DNA of 33,709 nucleotides from JAYODZ01 sp965660195 (GTDB lineage: Bacteria > Pseudomonadota > Alphaproteobacteria > RS24): contig CBFHZM010000012.1 of NCBI GenBank assembly GCA_965660195.1, positions 1 to 33,709 of the forward strand. Reading direction: 5' to 3'. Position numbers and translations under genes: made by a program. This document shows, piece after piece, positions 16,635-24,614 of this stretch (within the stretch, counting starts at the first letter, position 1; each line of letters opens with the position of its first letter). Under the pieces are notes generated by a model. It had not been told where the DNA came from and did not search any database. It saw only the letters and a list, made by a program, of their open reading frames with translations.

Positions 16635-18375
16635 AATGCTACGGTTCTGGGCGCATCTTTTCGGCGTGGCTTTTTGCATCAGCCTCATGCTGGGTACGCC
16701 GTCGCTGGGCGCCTCGCCGCGCAAGCCTAATATTATTATTTTAATCATTGATGATGCTGCCTTGATGGATTTAGGCGTCTATGGCGGTGAAGCAAAGACA
16801 CCGCATATTGATGCGTTGGCGGCCGGCGGAACGCTGTTCACACAATACCGCTCGTCACCGCTCTGCGCGCCATCGCGGGCTATGCTGTTGACGGGGCTTG
16901 ATAATCACCTCACGGGAATTGCCACCATTCCCGAGGTTTTGCCGTCGAGCCAAAAGGGCAAGCCTGGCTATGCTATGCGCCTAGAAGCGGGCGTAAAAAC
17001 CTTGGCTGATCACTTAAAACCGGCAGGCTATCAGTCTTTTATGACGGGGAAATGGCATTTGGGGCACGGCGGCGCTGGACTTCCCAATGATCACGGGTTT
17101 GATCGGTCTTTTGCCTTAGACGCTTCTGGGGCTGATAATTGGTCCCAAAAATCTTATCTCCCATATTATTCAACTGCGCCGTGGTATGAGAATGGACAGG
17201 CGGCAACGCTACCCGAGGATTTTTATTCTTCGGCTTTTATTGTTGAGCAGATGAAGCACTATCTTGCGTCGCGCGATCCAACACGACCGTTTTTTTCCGT
17301 GCTTGGCTTTCAGGCCATCCATATCCCAGTGCAAGCGCCGCCTGAACTGGTGACACCCTATATTGAGATCTATCGACAGGGTTGGGATGATTTGCGCGCC
17401 CGCCGCATGGAGCGCGCTAAGGAACTTGGGCTCGTGCCCGACATAGCGCTAGCGCCCAACCAGCCGATGCGCGCTTGGGCGTCGCTCCCCCCCGATGAGC
17501 AAGAGCTCTATGCGCAACGCATGGCGGTCAATGCGGCGATGCTGGAAGCCATGGATTTTCATATTGGTCGGCTGATAGATTATCTCAAGCGAGACGGGCA
17601 ATTCGACAATACGATCTTTGTTGTGACGTCTGATAATGGCGCTGAGCCGAATAGTCCGACAGATGACGCGCGTATGCGGTTCTGGTTGAAAACCCAGGGT
17701 TATGATGCCACGGCTCAGCCTATGGGCGGGCCAAATAGCTATGGCTTTATCGGCCGTGATTGGGCTATGGCCGCCTCGGGGCCCGCTTTAAAATTTAAAT
17801 TTGCCACGGCTGAGGGCGGGGTGCGCGTGCCGTTAATTATGACTGGGCCTGGTATTACACCTGGACAAAAAACCGCTGCCATGGCGTGGGTGAGCGATGT
17901 GGCGCCGACCCTGCTTGATCTTTTGGAGGTGACGCAAGCAGAGGGCCGCCTCATGACGGGAAGAAGCCTGAAGCCGGTCATCTCCGGCCAAGCGGGGCAA
18001 GTCTATGCGCCATCCGAAGCGCAGGCGATCGAAGTCTCGGGCAATGCAGCGCTGTATCTTGACGGATATAAGATCACGCGTAATTTGCCACCATTTGGCG
18101 ATGGCGTCTGGCAGATGTTTAATCTAGCAAGCGATCCTGGCGAGACAGTTGATTTGGCGAGCCAAGAGCCGGAGCGTTTTGCGCAACTCTTGCGCGCTTA
18201 CAGCGATTATGAAGTGCGGGTAGGGGTCCAGCCCATGCCCGCCAATTATAACGCGATTGATCAGATCATCAGCAATACGATCCGCAAACAAGCGCGCCGC
18301 TTCGGCCCCTTTCTTGCCCTAGTTGCTGTTGTCAGCCTGTTTGGGGTGTTGCTGTGGCGGCGGCGCCGCGCTTAA
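16612..18375 (+). CDS. Arylsulfatase-type sulfatase, exported with C-terminal membrane anchor
   Basis: This 587-residue protein has a signal peptide (hydrophobic about 15-33). Metal ligands appear in I-I-I-L-I-I-D-D-A (D47-D48). The formylglycine motif C-A-P-S-R begins at C85, a Cys-type sulfatase needing a maturase. T-G-K-W-H-L-G-H and V-T-S-D-N-G-A-E supply the other active-site Lys, His, Asp and Asn residues. The C-terminus has a hydrophobic helix (F-L-A-L-V-A-V-V-S-L-F-G-V-L-L-W) followed by R-R-R-R-A, which would anchor it in the inner membrane facing the periplasm. GGAG at 16602-16605 sets ATG 16612 inside the MarR gene. It hydrolyses sulfate esters; the substrate is unknown but probably enters through the operon's TonB receptor. 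Confidence 0.93.
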   Translation: MRPLSTSKMLRFWAHLFGVAFCISLMLGTPSLGASPRKPNIIILIIDDAALMDLGVYGGEAKTPHIDALAAGGTLFTQYRSSPLCAPSRAMLLTGLDNHLTGIATIPEVLPSSQKGKPGYAMRLEAGVKTLADHLKPAGYQSFMTGKWHLGHGGAGLPNDHGFDRSFALDASGADNWSQKSYLPYYSTAPWYENGQAATLPEDFYSSAFIVEQMKHYLASRDPTRPFFSVLGFQAIHIPVQAPPELVTPYIEIYRQGWDDLRARRMERAKELGLVPDIALAPNQPMRAWASLPPDEQELYAQRMAVNAAMLEAMDFHIGRLIDYLKRDGQFDNTIFVVTSDNGAEPNSPTDDARMRFWLKTQGYDATAQPMGGPNSYGFIGRDWAMAASGPALKFKFATAEGGVRVPLIMTGPGITPGQKTAAMAWVSDVAPTLLDLLEVTQAEGRLMTGRSLKPVISGQAGQVYAPSEAQAIEVSGNAALYLDGYKITRNLPPFGDGVWQMFNLASDPGETVDLASQEPERFAQLLRAYSDYEVRVGVQPMPANYNAIDQIISNTIRKQARRFGPFLALVAVVSLFGVLLWRRRRA

Positions 18376-19577
18376 AAGCCGAGCTGGCCTTTGGCTAAAA
18401 TATTGCGCTGAATTTCATTCGATCCAGCATAAATTGAACCAGCCCGATCATTTAAATATTTGCTCGCCGAAACCGCCGCGTGGGCTTCGCCAACCAGCGG
18501 CTGATTGCTGGCGGGCACAGTGACGATCGGTCCGCCGGGTGCGAGATGTGCCGCTTGAAACGGCATAACGTAAACTCCCGCCAGCTCAATTGCCAATTCG
18601 GTGAGCCTTTGGCTCAATTCCGTGCCTTTGATTTTCATCATCGAGGCTTTTAGGCCCGGCGTGGCACCACCCGAAAGTTCAGACATCATGTGCAATTCGG
18701 CCGCTTCGAGCGATGAGAGTTCGACTTCGAGCTCGGCAATTTTATGGGCCATCTCAGCCGTCGCAGCTGCCTCATCATAATGCGCCCTCAAACTCGCTAA
18801 CCGTGCCAGCAAGGCGGGCCCGTAGGATGACCCGCCACGCTCAAAACTCAGAAGATATTTGGCGACCGTCCAGCCTTGATTGATTTTGCCGACAATATCT
18901 TTCGACGCTACCCGCACGTCATTAAAAAATAATGTGTTTTGAATGTGCTCGCCCGACAGCATAATAATCGGATCAACTTGTACACCGTCTTGCGTCATGT
19001 CGATCAGGACGAAGCTGATCCCTTCCTGCGGCTTACCGCTGATGTCCGACCGTACCAAACAGAAGCACATATTAGCTTCATGCCCATGGGTCGTCCAAAT
19101 CTTTGTGCCCGAACAAACGAGGTCATCGCCATCGACTTTTGCCGTCATCGTCAGGGCGGCAAGATCGGACCCAGCTTGAGGCTCAGAATAGCCTTGGCAC
19201 CAAAAATCTTCGCCCGACAGAATACGGGGCAGGTAATAAGCTTTCTGTTCCTCAGATCCGTGACCAATAAGCGCCGGACCACACATGCCAATGCCCATTG
19301 GGGAGAGAGGGGGTGCGCCAGCGCGCGCCAGCTCGACCGCGAATATATAATACTGTGCCAACCGCCAGTCGCATCCACCATAAGCCGCCGGCCATTTAGG
19401 AGCCGCCCAGCCGCGCTTGTGCAAAATCGCCTGCCAAGCCAGTGCAATCTCCTTGCTGGCATAAACGCTGGTCATCCGCGCGCTATACTCGCGCAGCTCG
19501 GCGCTCAGATTCTCGGCCAGGAAATCGCGCACTTCTTCGCGGAAAATTTCATCCTCACGGGCAAATTCAAGTTTCAT
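18372..19577 (-). CDS. Acyl-CoA dehydrogenase
   Basis: This 401-residue protein has the standard three-part fold: an N-terminal helical domain, a middle beta domain with C-Q-G-Y-S-E-P-Q-A-G-S-D-L-A-A-L at 127-142 (FAD/substrate signature), and a C-terminal helical domain ending Y-A-G-S-N-E-I-Q-R-N-I-L-A-K. In MCAD-type enzymes the Glu of Y-E-G-T is the catalytic base. Here that position is Ala, as in several non-beta-oxidation dehydrogenases, so the base and substrate may differ. It oxidises an acyl-CoA to the enoyl-CoA with FAD. AGGAGG (19590-19585) sets the start at 19577; an upstream in-frame ATG lacks support. It lies last in a minus-strand cluster with a crotonase. The stop shares the TTAA tetranucleotide with the sulfatase stop. 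Confidence 0.92.
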   Translation of the reverse strand: MKLEFAREDEIFREEVRDFLAENLSAELREYSARMTSVYASKEIALAWQAILHKRGWAAPKWPAAYGGCDWRLAQYYIFAVELARAGAPPLSPMGIGMCGPALIGHGSEEQKAYYLPRILSGEDFWCQGYSEPQAGSDLAALTMTAKVDGDDLVCSGTKIWTTHGHEANMCFCLVRSDISGKPQEGISFVLIDMTQDGVQVDPIIMLSGEHIQNTLFFNDVRVASKDIVGKINQGWTVAKYLLSFERGGSSYGPALLARLASLRAHYDEAAATAEMAHKIAELEVELSSLEAAELHMMSELSGGATPGLKASMMKIKGTELSQRLTELAIELAGVYVMPFQAAHLAPGGPIVTVPASNQPLVGEAHAAVSASKYLNDRAGSIYAGSNEIQRNILAKGQLGF

Positions 19578-19616
19578 ATTCAGGCCTCCTCGTACGCCGA
19601 GTTTCACATATCCGGC

Positions 19617-20411
19617 TCAGACTGCAAGTCTATACTGGAAGCTCTGGTCGCGGTTGATGGTCAAATCAGCTGATCGCGGTAAATGTTCCCACAGCGCTTC
19701 CGTCCATGTTTCGTAATGAGCGCAAAATTCGGCGACCTCGTCGCGCGATGTGAATTGCCACTTACCAGAACGGGCCGCATTGCCTTGTTCCTGCGTCCAG
19801 CGGCTGTCAATCACGGCTTCGAAGTTTTCCTGTCGAATAAGGAGGAGTTGATCAAGCAGGTTCCATATTGGGTAATAACCCTCCACTTGTTGCACCGACC
19901 AGCGCCGCCATAGGTGATCAGGATCACGCTGTTTTTCCCATGGCGTTTGCGGGCGGCCATCAAGAAAATTGGCACGTGCGCCAATGCACCAGCCTTCCAA
20001 AAAGATAATTGCGGGCTGCCCCTCATAAAACTCAGGCGCAATTTGCGTGTCGTCGGCTTTCGAAAAACGGGGCAGGTAAATACCCTCCCTACGATCGGCT
20101 TTTAAAGCCGTTAGGCAATCCAACAATGTTGTAACGTTATGCGTTCCAGGAACACCGCGGGTTTGTGCTAGTGGTGAAACCGTTTCGGCGAGCTGTGCCC
20201 GCTCCGCCGCGCCCAAATAGAAATCATCCAAAGCGAGCGTTAAGCTTTCGCATTGTCGATTCTGCGCAAGATAGTATTCGAGCGCGGCGCAAAGAGTGGT
20301 TTTGCCAGCACCTTGTCCGCCCGAAATGCCGATAATATATGGCCTAGGTCGGTTTGGTAGACGCTCGGCAAGCAAGGGGACGAGTTCATCGAGCGTCAGC
20401 GATGTTGGCAT
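19617..20411 (-). CDS. D-glycerate 3-kinase-like P-loop kinase
   Basis: This 264-residue protein has a Walker A loop G-I-S-G-G-Q-G-A-G-K-T-T at 28-39. L-A-L-D-D-F-Y-L follows as the substrate/Mg motif, with R-G-V-P-G-T-H-N after that and a Walker B-like I-I-F-L-E-G-W-C-I-G-A-R. These features fit the plant-type glycerate kinase (GLYK) group related to uridine and pantothenate kinases. It would make 3-phosphoglycerate from D-glycerate and ATP, linking glyoxylate or serine breakdown to glycolysis. It sits 11 bp after the crotonase stop and about 39 bp before the acyl-CoA dehydrogenase start, consistent with one transcript. AAGGATC precedes the ATG at 20411. A kinase for a related small molecule cannot be excluded. 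Confidence 0.82.
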   Translation of the reverse strand: MPTSLTLDELVPLLAERLPNRPRPYIIGISGGQGAGKTTLCAALEYYLAQNRQCESLTLALDDFYLGAAERAQLAETVSPLAQTRGVPGTHNVTTLLDCLTALKADRREGIYLPRFSKADDTQIAPEFYEGQPAIIFLEGWCIGARANFLDGRPQTPWEKQRDPDHLWRRWSVQQVEGYYPIWNLLDQLLLIRQENFEAVIDSRWTQEQGNAARSGKWQFTSRDEVAEFCAHYETWTEALWEHLPRSADLTINRDQSFQYRLAV

Positions 20412-20422
20412 GGCTAGATCCT

Positions 20423-21181
20423 TTATAAATTGTCGAAGTCGCCTTTGCGCCCGCGTCCGTCAACAAAACGCGCCGCTCCAGAAGCCGCGCCGTCAGCCAG
20501 CGATTGGCGGCCAACTTGATTTTCATAGAGTAAGGCGTCGCGCGTCGATAGTGACCATTGCGCTATAGCTGAAGCGCGATCATTCCGCAGACAGACTTGT
20601 GGAAAGCGCGCTAGCTGCTCGGCCAAGGCGAGGCTGGCGGTAAGTGCTTGGCCATCATCAACCAGGCGATTGGCAAGCCCAAAACTGAGGGCTTCTTCGG
20701 CATCGACGGCCCGCCCCGTGAGGATCATATCCAAGGCGCGTGACTGACCGATTAGGCGCGGCAGTCGGATCGTTCCACCATCAATCAACGGCACGCCCCA
20801 GCGACGGCAGAAAACGCCGAAAATAGCGCTGCGAGCAGCGACGCGCAGATCGCAAAGCAAGGCCAATTCGAGACCGCCGGCGACGGCATAGCCCTCGACC
20901 GCGGCGATGGATGGCTTTGTAAGTTCGAGCCAGCTTGCCCCCAAGGGTGCCGTGCTGGCAAAGCGCTCGCCCCCGACAAAGGCTTTGAGGTCGGCGCCAG
21001 CACAGAATTGCCCACCTGCGCCAGTTAAGATGTGAACCCGCACGTCGTTATCAGCCTCGCCTTGCATAAAAGCGTCGTGTAAAGCCTGCGCTGTCTCGGG
21101 GTTAACGGCATTGCGGTGCGCCGGGCGATTCAAGGTGATCAGATTTAGGGCGCCGCGTTTTTCGTTCAGGACCGGTTGCAT
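20423..21181 (-). CDS. Crotonase-superfamily protein (enoyl-CoA hydratase-like) with altered active site
   Basis: This 252-residue protein has the normal crotonase length. Oxyanion-hole segments are F-C-A-G-A-D-L at 59-65 and A-G-G-L-E-L-A-L-L-C-D at 101-111. By alignment with rat mitochondrial hydratase, the Glu144 equivalent is present (E105). The Glu164 equivalent in F-G-Q-P-E is replaced by Cys125 (F-G-V-F-C). Classical hydration of enoyl-CoA is therefore uncertain, and an isomerase, hydrolase or lyase activity on an acyl-CoA is possible. The start at 21181 is supported by GGGGAG just upstream; a longer frame to 21280 is not. It is followed by the kinase and acyl-CoA dehydrogenase genes, which suggests a small acyl-CoA breakdown operon. 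Confidence 0.9.
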   Translation of the reverse strand: MQPVLNEKRGALNLITLNRPAHRNAVNPETAQALHDAFMQGEADNDVRVHILTGAGGQFCAGADLKAFVGGERFASTAPLGASWLELTKPSIAAVEGYAVAGGLELALLCDLRVAARSAIFGVFCRRWGVPLIDGGTIRLPRLIGQSRALDMILTGRAVDAEEALSFGLANRLVDDGQALTASLALAEQLARFPQVCLRNDRASAIAQWSLSTRDALLYENQVGRQSLADGAASGAARFVDGRGRKGDFDNL

Positions 21182-21204
21182 GAAACTCTCCCCTTCATCG
21201 AGGT

Positions 21205-21672
21205 TTAGCGATCGACCGCGTTGAGAATGAACCAAAGCGCCATGGAGGCAAGGCTTGCACTGGCGCCGAGCGTTAGCCACAAGCGCAATGCGCCGTACCA
21301 GTCTGTCAAAACCCCGCGGCGGCTGTCGATAATATCAATGATGCCAAGCGCTATAAAAATAAGGGTTAATAGACCCAGCGCGAGCGGGGTCGGAAAAAAC
21401 AGGCAGATCAGCACTAATAAGCTTGGAATTACACTGAGAACGAAGACGAAGTCGTCTCGTCTCTCGAGATTAGCGCCCCAGCGCACGCCACCGAGAAACG
21501 AGGCAATCAAGGTTGCATAAGTGATTGCAATATCTATTACCCCAAGCTGCAAGGTTAGCCCAACAGGGAGCCACCCGATGAGACCGCCGGCAAAAAACGG
21601 AATTAACCCCGCCAGTCCGAGTAAGCGCGCCATGAGTGGCGTTTCGTTAGCGTGTAAATCATGCTCTTGCAT
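21205..21672 (-). CDS. DUF3429-like inner-membrane protein
   Basis: This 155-residue protein has about five hydrophobic segments and little else. The segment A-T-L-I-A-S-F-L-G-G-V-R-W-G-A near the middle matches the conserved S-F-L-G-G-x-R-W-G pattern I associate with DUF3429 proteins. Function is unknown in the family. GGGAGA precedes the ATG at 21672. It is the first gene of the minus-strand cluster, 23 bp before the crotonase start. It diverges from the amidohydrolase gene across about 140 bp, which should hold both promoters. No clear -10/-35 pair was picked out there. Confidence 0.8.
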   Translation of the reverse strand: MQEHDLHANETPLMARLLGLAGLIPFFAGGLIGWLPVGLTLQLGVIDIAITYATLIASFLGGVRWGANLERRDDFVFVLSVIPSLLVLICLFFPTPLALGLLTLIFIALGIIDIIDSRRGVLTDWYGALRLWLTLGASASLASMALWFILNAVDR

Positions 21673-21813
21673 CGATCTCCCTTTCTTCCCCCGAGAAAAA
21701 ATTACCCTCGCATCAACCTAAAGAAAAGCCGACTTGTCAATTCTCCGCGATTGAAAGGGGGTTGCCAAATACGGCCTCAGGCTACACCCTACGTGGGTCT
21801 GGGAGATAGTACT

Positions 21814-23592
21814 ATGTATGATTTGGTTATTCGCAATGCAAATCTAGTTGACGGCACCGGTCGCGTACCCTTTTCGGCCGATATCGCAATTCATGACGGC
21901 GTGTTTGTTGAAATCGGAACAGTGAGTGGACAGGGTAAAAAAGAGATCGATGCCAAAGGTCATCTTGTAACACCGGGTTGGGTAGATATTCACACGCATT
22001 ATGACGGGCAAGTTACCTGGGATCCGTATCTCTCGCCGTCGGGTTGGAATGGTGTCACAACAGTTGTGATGGGCAATTGCGGCGTTGGTTTTGCGCCTGC
22101 CGCACCGGATCGTCACGACTGGTTGATTAGCCTGATGGAAGGCGTTGAAGATATCCCTGGAGCGGCTTTGGCTGAGGGGATTAATTGGCAATGGGAGACC
22201 TTTCCGGAATATCTTGACGCGCTTGAAAGAATGCCACGCGCGCTCGATGTGGCGACGCAAGTACCGCATGGCGCCGTGCGTGCCTATGTCATGGGCGAGC
22301 GGGGCGCGCGCAATGAGGCGGCGACGCCCGATGATATTGAAAAAATGGGTGCTATTGTCGAGGACGCATTAGTTGCTGGCGCCTTGGGCTTCTCGACATC
22401 GCGCACGATGTTGCATTTGGCTAAAGATGGCGAGCCAGTGCCTGGCACATTTGCCAATAAAGATGAGCTTTTGGGGATCGCCGATGCGATGAAGCGGGCC
22501 GGCCACGGCGTATTTGAAATGGCGTCTGACCTGAACCCTGCGGAAAAAGAGTTTCAGTGGATGGTAGAGGCCTCGAAACGGACCGGATTACCCGTCACTT
22601 ATGCTTTGTTGCAAAATCCAAGCGACCCAGAGAGTTGGCGAAAGCTCTTGGAAATGACAGATCAGGCGGTCGCCGATGGCGCCGATATACGGGCGCAAAT
22701 TGCGATGCGCCCAACGGGGCTTATTCTCGGTTGGCAGAGCACGGTGCATCCCTTCATCTTCCATCGCGCTTATGAGCCGTTGGCAGAAATGCCATTTGCC
22801 GAGCGTTTGGTCGAGTTGAAGAAGCCCGAAACGCGCGACAAGATCGTCAATTCACTGCCCTTTTTTGCCGAAGAAATGCACGACGGCGCAGGCGGGTTGC
22901 CATCTGGGGGAGGTTTATCCGCTATGGTGGCGCTGGGTTTCGACAACATGTTCCCCTTGATGGATAATGGCTATGCCGATTACGAGCCTGATCGCTCGCG
23001 CAGCATCGCTGCGCTTGCCGCCGAGCAGGGGCGGGCGCCAGCAGACGTGCTCTATGACATGTTGATGGAGAATGACGGGCAAGGATATGTGTATCTGCCG
23101 ATCCTCAATTACGCCCATCAGAATTTCGATCATATCCACGATATGTTTAACAACCCGAATACGATTGTGAGTCTCTCTGATGGTGGCGCCCATTGTGGCG
23201 TCATTGCCGATGCTAGTATGCCGAGCTTTATTTTGATCCATTGGGTGCGTGATCGTAAGCGCGGCGATCGCATTGACCTCGCACATGCCGTTAAAGCACA
23301 AACCCTCGATACAGCCCGTACCTATGGTCTCGATGACCGCGGCACAATTACGCTGGGTATGAAGGCCGATTTGAATATCATCGATTTCGACGCGATGTCG
23401 CTTGCGGCACCGCAAATGGTATTTGACCTGCCAGCGGGTGGCCGCCGATTGATCCAGCAAGTCAGTGGTTATCTCTACACCATTGTTAGCGGTGTTGTGA
23501 CCTATGAAGATGGAACGCCTACGGGCGCAATGCCGGGACGGTTGATCCGCGGTCGGCGTGCTGCCCCGGCTGAACAGTTGGCTGCGGAGTAA
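21814..23592 (+). CDS. Amidohydrolase, D-aminoacylase (N-acyl-D-amino-acid deacylase) type
   Basis: This 592-residue protein follows the D-aminoacylase plan. It opens with the beta-sandwich strand M-Y-D-L-V-I-R-N-A. Then V-D-I-H-T-H-Y-D-G-Q (H60, H62) gives the first metal ligands, and V-V-M-G-N-C-G-V-G supplies the metal-binding Cys89 of this subgroup. Late in the barrel, S-D-G-G-A-H-C-G holds the catalytic Asp. Length exceeds the roughly 480 residues of characterised D-aminoacylases, as in many proteobacterial members that are annotated only by family. It hydrolyses an N-acyl or cyclic amide bond, exact substrate unknown. GGGAG at 21801-21805 sets ATG 21814; a longer frame upstream is unsupported. 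The GST-like gene starts 5 bp after its stop, so the two are co-transcribed. Confidence 0.88.
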   Translation: MYDLVIRNANLVDGTGRVPFSADIAIHDGVFVEIGTVSGQGKKEIDAKGHLVTPGWVDIHTHYDGQVTWDPYLSPSGWNGVTTVVMGNCGVGFAPAAPDRHDWLISLMEGVEDIPGAALAEGINWQWETFPEYLDALERMPRALDVATQVPHGAVRAYVMGERGARNEAATPDDIEKMGAIVEDALVAGALGFSTSRTMLHLAKDGEPVPGTFANKDELLGIADAMKRAGHGVFEMASDLNPAEKEFQWMVEASKRTGLPVTYALLQNPSDPESWRKLLEMTDQAVADGADIRAQIAMRPTGLILGWQSTVHPFIFHRAYEPLAEMPFAERLVELKKPETRDKIVNSLPFFAEEMHDGAGGLPSGGGLSAMVALGFDNMFPLMDNGYADYEPDRSRSIAALAAEQGRAPADVLYDMLMENDGQGYVYLPILNYAHQNFDHIHDMFNNPNTIVSLSDGGAHCGVIADASMPSFILIHWVRDRKRGDRIDLAHAVKAQTLDTARTYGLDDRGTITLGMKADLNIIDFDAMSLAAPQMVFDLPAGGRRLIQQVSGYLYTIVSGVVTYEDGTPTGAMPGRLIRGRRAAPAEQLAAE

Positions 23593-23597
23593 TCTCT

Positions 23598-24527
23598 ATG
23601 CAAGCGGTTTCAGATCAGGATCTCATTCTACATCATTACGACATGTCACCTTTCTCGGAGAAGGTGCGCAAGGTGTTTGCCTTTAAGTCGCTAACTTGGT
23701 TTGCTGTCGAGCAACCCAATATGGCACCCAAGCCCGACCTCACGCCTTTGACGGGTGGCTATCGTCGGATACCCGTGCTGCAGGTTGGGGCAGATATTTT
23801 TTGTGATACAAAGTTAATCATCGCTGAAATCGAACGTCGTTTTCCTAACCCATCGCTCTATCCGAAAGGCTATCGCGGCGTGGTCGATATTCTTGCTGAT
23901 TGGGCCGACCATCGGTTGTTTTCCATGGCGGCGGGGCCTACGGTCGTTGAGTTGATTGAAGCTTTGCCCGACGGTTTCATGGAAGACCGTGCCGCAATGA
24001 CGGATGGTTTTTCAGCCGAGGCAATGGCACAGGCCTTACCGGTTTTGCGGCAACAATTAGTGCATAGCTGTCAGCGCCTAGAACGACAGCTCATAAAAAC
24101 GCCCTATCTGCTGGGCGAAGGCTTCTCATTGGCTGATGCGGCGAGTTTCCATGTGATTAATTTCGCCGCTTTTGCGCCGAGTTTTGCGACTGCTCTACAA
24201 CAATTTCCAGCCGTAATGGAATGGCTTGATCGCATTCGTGCTATGGGCGTTGGCGATATGAAGCCGCTTGATCCTTCTGATGCCTTGAGTTTAGCGCGCG
24301 CTACCAACCCAGCTGAAGCCCCACCTGCTGATGCGGTCGAGGGCATTGGCGATCTCGCGGTCGGGCAGACCGTCGCCATATGCGCAGATGATTATGGTAA
24401 GGAAGTGACGACGGGCAAGATCCTCTGGTTACGTCAGGACGAAGTGGCTTTGCTGCGCGAGGACGCAGATTTGGGGTCTTTGGTTGTACATTTTCCGCTT
24501 GCGGGCTATCGCATCGTCGCCGTTTAG
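23598..24527 (+). CDS. GST-like protein with extra C-terminal beta domain
   Basis: This 309-residue protein begins with a thioredoxin-like GST half: L-H-H-Y-D-M-S-P-F-S-E-K-V-R-K-V, then Y-R-R-I-P-V-L-Q-V-G (cis-Pro) and C-D-T-K-L-I-I-A-E-I. A helical GST C-domain follows, with L-L-G-E-G-F-S-L-A-D-A-A. From about residue 245 there is an extension (V-G-Q-T-V-A-I-C-A-D-D-Y-G, then T-G-K-I-L-W-L) that reads as a small SH3-like beta domain not found in ordinary GSTs of about 210 residues. The ribosome site GGAG (23586-23589) lies in the end of the amidohydrolase gene. Glutathione-dependent activity is likely but unproved. The coupling suggests a role on the amidohydrolase pathway or in its protection. 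Confidence 0.8.
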   Translation: MQAVSDQDLILHHYDMSPFSEKVRKVFAFKSLTWFAVEQPNMAPKPDLTPLTGGYRRIPVLQVGADIFCDTKLIIAEIERRFPNPSLYPKGYRGVVDILADWADHRLFSMAAGPTVVELIEALPDGFMEDRAAMTDGFSAEAMAQALPVLRQQLVHSCQRLERQLIKTPYLLGEGFSLADAASFHVINFAAFAPSFATALQQFPAVMEWLDRIRAMGVGDMKPLDPSDALSLARATNPAEAPPADAVEGIGDLAVGQTVAICADDYGKEVTTGKILWLRQDEVALLREDADLGSLVVHFPLAGYRIVAV

Positions 24528-24614
24528 GCGCAGTCTTGCAACCCGTCGCCTGTAGCGGTAAAGAAGTCTCTCACCGCGCGCGATTAGCGCTTTTCGTCTA
24601 GCTATGGGGTGACA

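Noticed and set aside
18939..19673. 244-residue plus-strand frame opposite the acyl-CoA dehydrogenase
   Set aside because: The minus-strand protein has clear family motifs and a perfect AGGAGG site. The plus-strand frame has no recognisable domain.
21786..21798. ACCC/GGGT inverted repeat upstream of the amidohydrolase
   Set aside because: Arms are only four bases and it sits next to the ribosome site; expected by chance in a region of this size.
22915..23460. 181-residue minus-strand frame opposite the amidohydrolase
   Set aside because: It is opposite well-conserved catalytic motifs of the amidohydrolase and has no motif of its own.
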